From positions 1 to 19,089 of the forward strand of contig JAITPL010000187.1 of the NCBI GenBank assembly GCA_031289445.1: a stretch of DNA of 19,089 bases, read 5' to 3'. The stretch comes from Tannerella sp. (GTDB lineage Bacteria; Bacteroidota; Bacteroidia; Bacteroidales; Tannerellaceae). This document shows positions 17,111 to 19,089 of the stretch, piece by piece. Below the pieces are notes generated by a model. It had not been told where the DNA came from. It made no database searches and saw only the letters and a program-made list of their open reading frames with translations. A program made the position numbers and the translations under genes. The number at the start of each line of letters is the position of its first letter. The first letter of the stretch is position 1.

Positions 17111-18364
17111 ATGAGAACGATGATACGGTATATCACGACTTGCTGCATGGGGGCGACGTTTTGGCTCTGTGCGCAAACCTTGTGCGCCCAACTGAACGAG
17201 CGCCTCTACACTACCGACAGCCACATAGACACCTTGCGCCGCGGTCAACTTGCCATCGAAATAGACGAGATTTCATTCTTCAAGGACAACGAGTTCAACT
17301 CGACTGTGCAGAAAGGCTACACCTTGCCGGGCTTCTGGCTGCAACTGAAAGGTACGCACTATTCTCTTTCCAACCTCAAATTCGAGGCCGGCATCCACTC
17401 TATATGGTTTTGGGGCACTACACGTTACCCCGCTTTCGCTTACAAGGATATGTCCGTATGGAAAGGTCAGGATTATGCGCATAACGTCCACGTGTTGCCC
17501 TATCTGCGCCTGCATCTGGCTCTTTCGCCCTCGCTCAACATAGTGCTGGGCGATATCTACGGAGGGGCTAACCACCGACTGATTGAGCCTCTCTATAACC
17601 CCGAACTCAACCTTACTTCCGACCCCGAAAGCGGTTTGCAGTTACTTTACCGCACATCATGGGCAGATATAGATATCTGGGTCGATTGGATGTCATATAT
17701 TTACGAGCTGGACACACATCAAGAGGCCTTTACGGCAGGGCTTTCGACGCGCTTTTTGCTCACCCCGCCCAAAGCTCCGCTGCATATCTATATACCGGTA
17801 CAACAGCTTACCCAGCATCGCGGCGGCGAAATAGACGCAACACAGACGGAAGTGCAGACCATAGTCAATACTTCCGCCGGTATCGGACTGACTTGGAACG
17901 CCGATCGCCATGTCTTGAAGAATATAAGCATCGAAGCCGATGTTGCGGGGTATAAGTGTTTGAAAGGGCACATTTCCGACTTGGTGAGAGGAGGTGGCAG
18001 ATACGCCAAACTGTCAACTCAATTGCAGGATTTCAGTTTACAGGCATCCTACTGGGTCAGCCGCAATTATGTGTCGATGTTCGGCAGCCCTTTCTACGGC
18101 GCTGTTTCTACAAAGGAGGCGGGTATGTTCTATGAGCGTCCGAGCCTGCTGCATTGCACAATCGACTATGTGCGTCCGCTGAGCAAGGGTTTTGCATTCG
18201 GAGTTCAAGCCGAAAGCTATTACAATCTTTCAGGCCGAATGTACTCGCTCGACGACGCCACCGGCGCTCGACTCTATCAAACTGCTGCCTTCGGCAATAA
18301 CACCAACTTCACGATAGGCGTCTGCCTCCGCATCAACCCCAAATTCCTGATAAAACAGTATTGA
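17111..18364 (+). CDS. Hypothetical exported protein, probable outer-membrane beta-barrel
   Basis: I do not recognise this 417-aa protein. Residues 1-27 form a signal peptide (basic start, hydrophobic core, AQ cleavage site: GATFWLCAQTLCAQ). The mature part is rich in alternating hydrophobic and polar strands with many Tyr, Trp and Gly, for example FWLQLKGTHYSLSNLKFEAGIHSIWFWG and VLPYLRLHLALSPSLNIVLGDIYGG. It ends FTIGVCLRINPKFLIKQY. This pattern suggests an outer-membrane beta-barrel or a large periplasmic beta protein. No lipobox, no T9SS C-terminal domain and no enzyme motif was seen. It is transcribed alone, divergent from rpsU and convergent with the Uma2-like gene. The annotated start could be three codons later (second ATG); the signal peptide is kept in both cases. 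Confidence 0.8.
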   Translation: MRTMIRYITTCCMGATFWLCAQTLCAQLNERLYTTDSHIDTLRRGQLAIEIDEISFFKDNEFNSTVQKGYTLPGFWLQLKGTHYSLSNLKFEAGIHSIWFWGTTRYPAFAYKDMSVWKGQDYAHNVHVLPYLRLHLALSPSLNIVLGDIYGGANHRLIEPLYNPELNLTSDPESGLQLLYRTSWADIDIWVDWMSYIYELDTHQEAFTAGLSTRFLLTPPKAPLHIYIPVQQLTQHRGGEIDATQTEVQTIVNTSAGIGLTWNADRHVLKNISIEADVAGYKCLKGHISDLVRGGGRYAKLSTQLQDFSLQASYWVSRNYVSMFGSPFYGAVSTKEAGMFYERPSLLHCTIDYVRPLSKGFAFGVQAESYYNLSGRMYSLDDATGARLYQTAAFGNNTNFTIGVCLRINPKFLIKQY

Positions 18365-18382
18365 TTCAATGGGGTTAGTATA

Positions 18383-18413
18383 GGAAGTCCGAACATATAT
18401 CGGCTTTACTTCC
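18383..18413 (+). terminator. Hairpin after the exported-protein gene
   Basis: GGAAGT and CCGA pair with TCGG and ACTTCC, with a 7-nt loop and a CTTT bulge on one side. It begins 18 nt after the stop codon. No T run follows, so termination here is only a possibility. The stretch from 18414 to about 18490 holds nothing I can identify. Confidence 0.35.
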
Positions 18414-18506
18414 GACTTCACCATGAGATTTATTGACAATCGCATAACTATTTGATTATTATACTGTAAGCTATATTGCAACATTTGTTTTAGATGTCGC
18501 ATAGAT

Positions 18507-18796
18507 GAAATCAGGGGATATTGTACTTTGTACAATAAGGTCTTGGGATACTATCCATGACCTTTTCCCATCATTGGATGCCGCATTGGCGAAATCAGGA
18601 GATATTGTACTTTGTACAATAAGGTCTTGGGGTACTATCCACGCCCTTTTCCCATCGAGGGATGCCGCATTGACGAAATCAGGAGATATTGTACTTTGTA
18701 CAATAAGGTCTTGGGATACTATCCATGACCTTTTCCCATCATTGGATGCCGCATTGACGAAATTAGGAGATATTGTACTTTGTACAATAAGGTCTT
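18507..18796. repeat. 84-bp tandem repeat array, 3 full units and one partial
   Basis: Units start at 18507, 18591, 18675 and 18759, an exact period of 84 bp. Units 1 and 3 differ at two positions; units 2 and 3 differ at six, clustered in the middle. The fourth unit keeps 38 bp, then diverges after one extra T. A degenerate copy of the unit's end precedes the array (about 18492-18506). Every unit holds TATTGTACTTTGTACAATA, an 8-bp perfect inverted repeat around TTT (18519-18537, 18603-18621, 18687-18705, 18771-18789). Outer short pairings such as AAGGTC/GACCTT are also present in units 1 and 3. The array fills the convergent gap between the exported-protein gene and the Uma2-like gene. Its function is unknown. 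Confidence 0.95.
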
Positions 18797-18804
18797 TGGG
18801 ATAT

Positions 18805-19089
18805 TTATTCGTCATCAAACAAGTCTTTCAAATCAATTTCAAGACCTTGAAAGATGGAAACCGGCACTTTGCCTTCGAACTGGTAGGGAGTACCGTCGTC
18901 AAACTTGCCGTTTTCCTGACGTAGAAAGACTGTCAACCCCTTTTCGCGCGGGAAAACTACCCAGTATTCCCTGACCCCGACACGCTCGTAGAGGAAATAT
19001 TTTTCGTTCAGGTCGCGTTTGGCGGTGGAAGGCGACTGCACTTCGACTATCAGGTCGGGCGCTCCGATGCAACCCCTGTCGTCCAACTT
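18805..19089 (-). CDS. Uma2-family (DUF820) PD-(D/E)XK nuclease-like protein, C-terminal part
   Basis: The 5' end of the gene lies outside the window; about 94 residues are visible and the frame is open to the last base. The segment LDDRGCIGAPDLIVEVQSPS followed by TAKRDLNEKYFLYERVGVREYWVV is the signature of the Uma2 family, whose PD-(D/E)XK fold places acidic residues at APD and VEV and a Lys in the following helix. The tail ends LEIDLKDLFDDE. The family is widespread, often in many copies per genome, and its biological role is not settled; nuclease activity is inferred from the fold. It ends next to the 84-bp repeat array, whose last partial unit stops 8 nt from its stop codon. Confidence 0.85.
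   Translation of the reverse strand, partial: KLDDRGCIGAPDLIVEVQSPSTAKRDLNEKYFLYERVGVREYWVVFPREKGLTVFLRQENGKFDDGTPYQFEGKVPVSIFQGLEIDLKDLFDDE

Noticed and set aside
18603..18789. Promoter-like ATTG, 19 nt, TACTTTG inside the 84-bp repeats
   Set aside because: The downstream box has one base fewer than TAnnTTTG and the upstream box has a mismatch; the pattern is also constrained by the palindrome. Too weak to call.
18507..18796. CRISPR array
   Set aside because: The units are contiguous 84-bp copies without unique spacers, and no cas gene is visible.

Overview
The window looks like a chromosomal segment from a member of the Bacteroidota, probably Bacteroidales (genus not determinable). The support is: promoter boxes of the Bacteroidota type (TTTG, about 19 nt, TAnnTTTG) in front of several genes; almost no Shine-Dalgarno sequences; an apparent type IX secretion C-terminal domain on a BspA-like leucine-rich-repeat protein; and the sequences of RpoB, RpoC, EF-Tu and the ribosomal proteins.

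Left end (1-2019): the 3' part of a BspA-like surface protein gene (+), a REP-like inverted repeat, a small unrecognised antitoxin-like gene (-), and rsfS (ribosome silencing factor, -). The rsfS promoter appears to interleave with the promoter of a tRNA-Gln(CUG) gene (+) that faces the other way. Between the tRNA and the end of rpoC (2091-2356) there are only hairpins.

Centre (2357-16831, all on the minus strand): a long information-processing block. In transcription order it reads rpsU, a XerC/D-type tyrosine recombinase, hpf (short ribosome hibernation factor), tRNA-Thr(UGU), tRNA-Thr(GGU), tuf, tRNA-Trp(CCA), secE, nusG, rplK, rplA, rplJ, rplL, rpoB, rpoC. A strong promoter match lies before the first tRNA-Thr and another before rpsU. 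A 15-bp hairpin followed by T residues sits between rplL and rpoB, where an attenuator would set the ratio of ribosomal protein to RNA polymerase. Other hairpins lie between tuf and tRNA-Trp and after rpoC.

Right end (17075-19089): an unrecognised 417-aa exported protein, probably an outer-membrane beta-barrel (+); then a convergent intergenic region holding an array of 84-bp tandem repeats, each with a 19-nt palindromic core; then the 3' part of a Uma2-family (DUF820) nuclease-like gene (-) that runs off the window. The repeat array is the least explained element here. The remainder is a well-conserved core locus with a few local oddities in its tRNAs and spacers.
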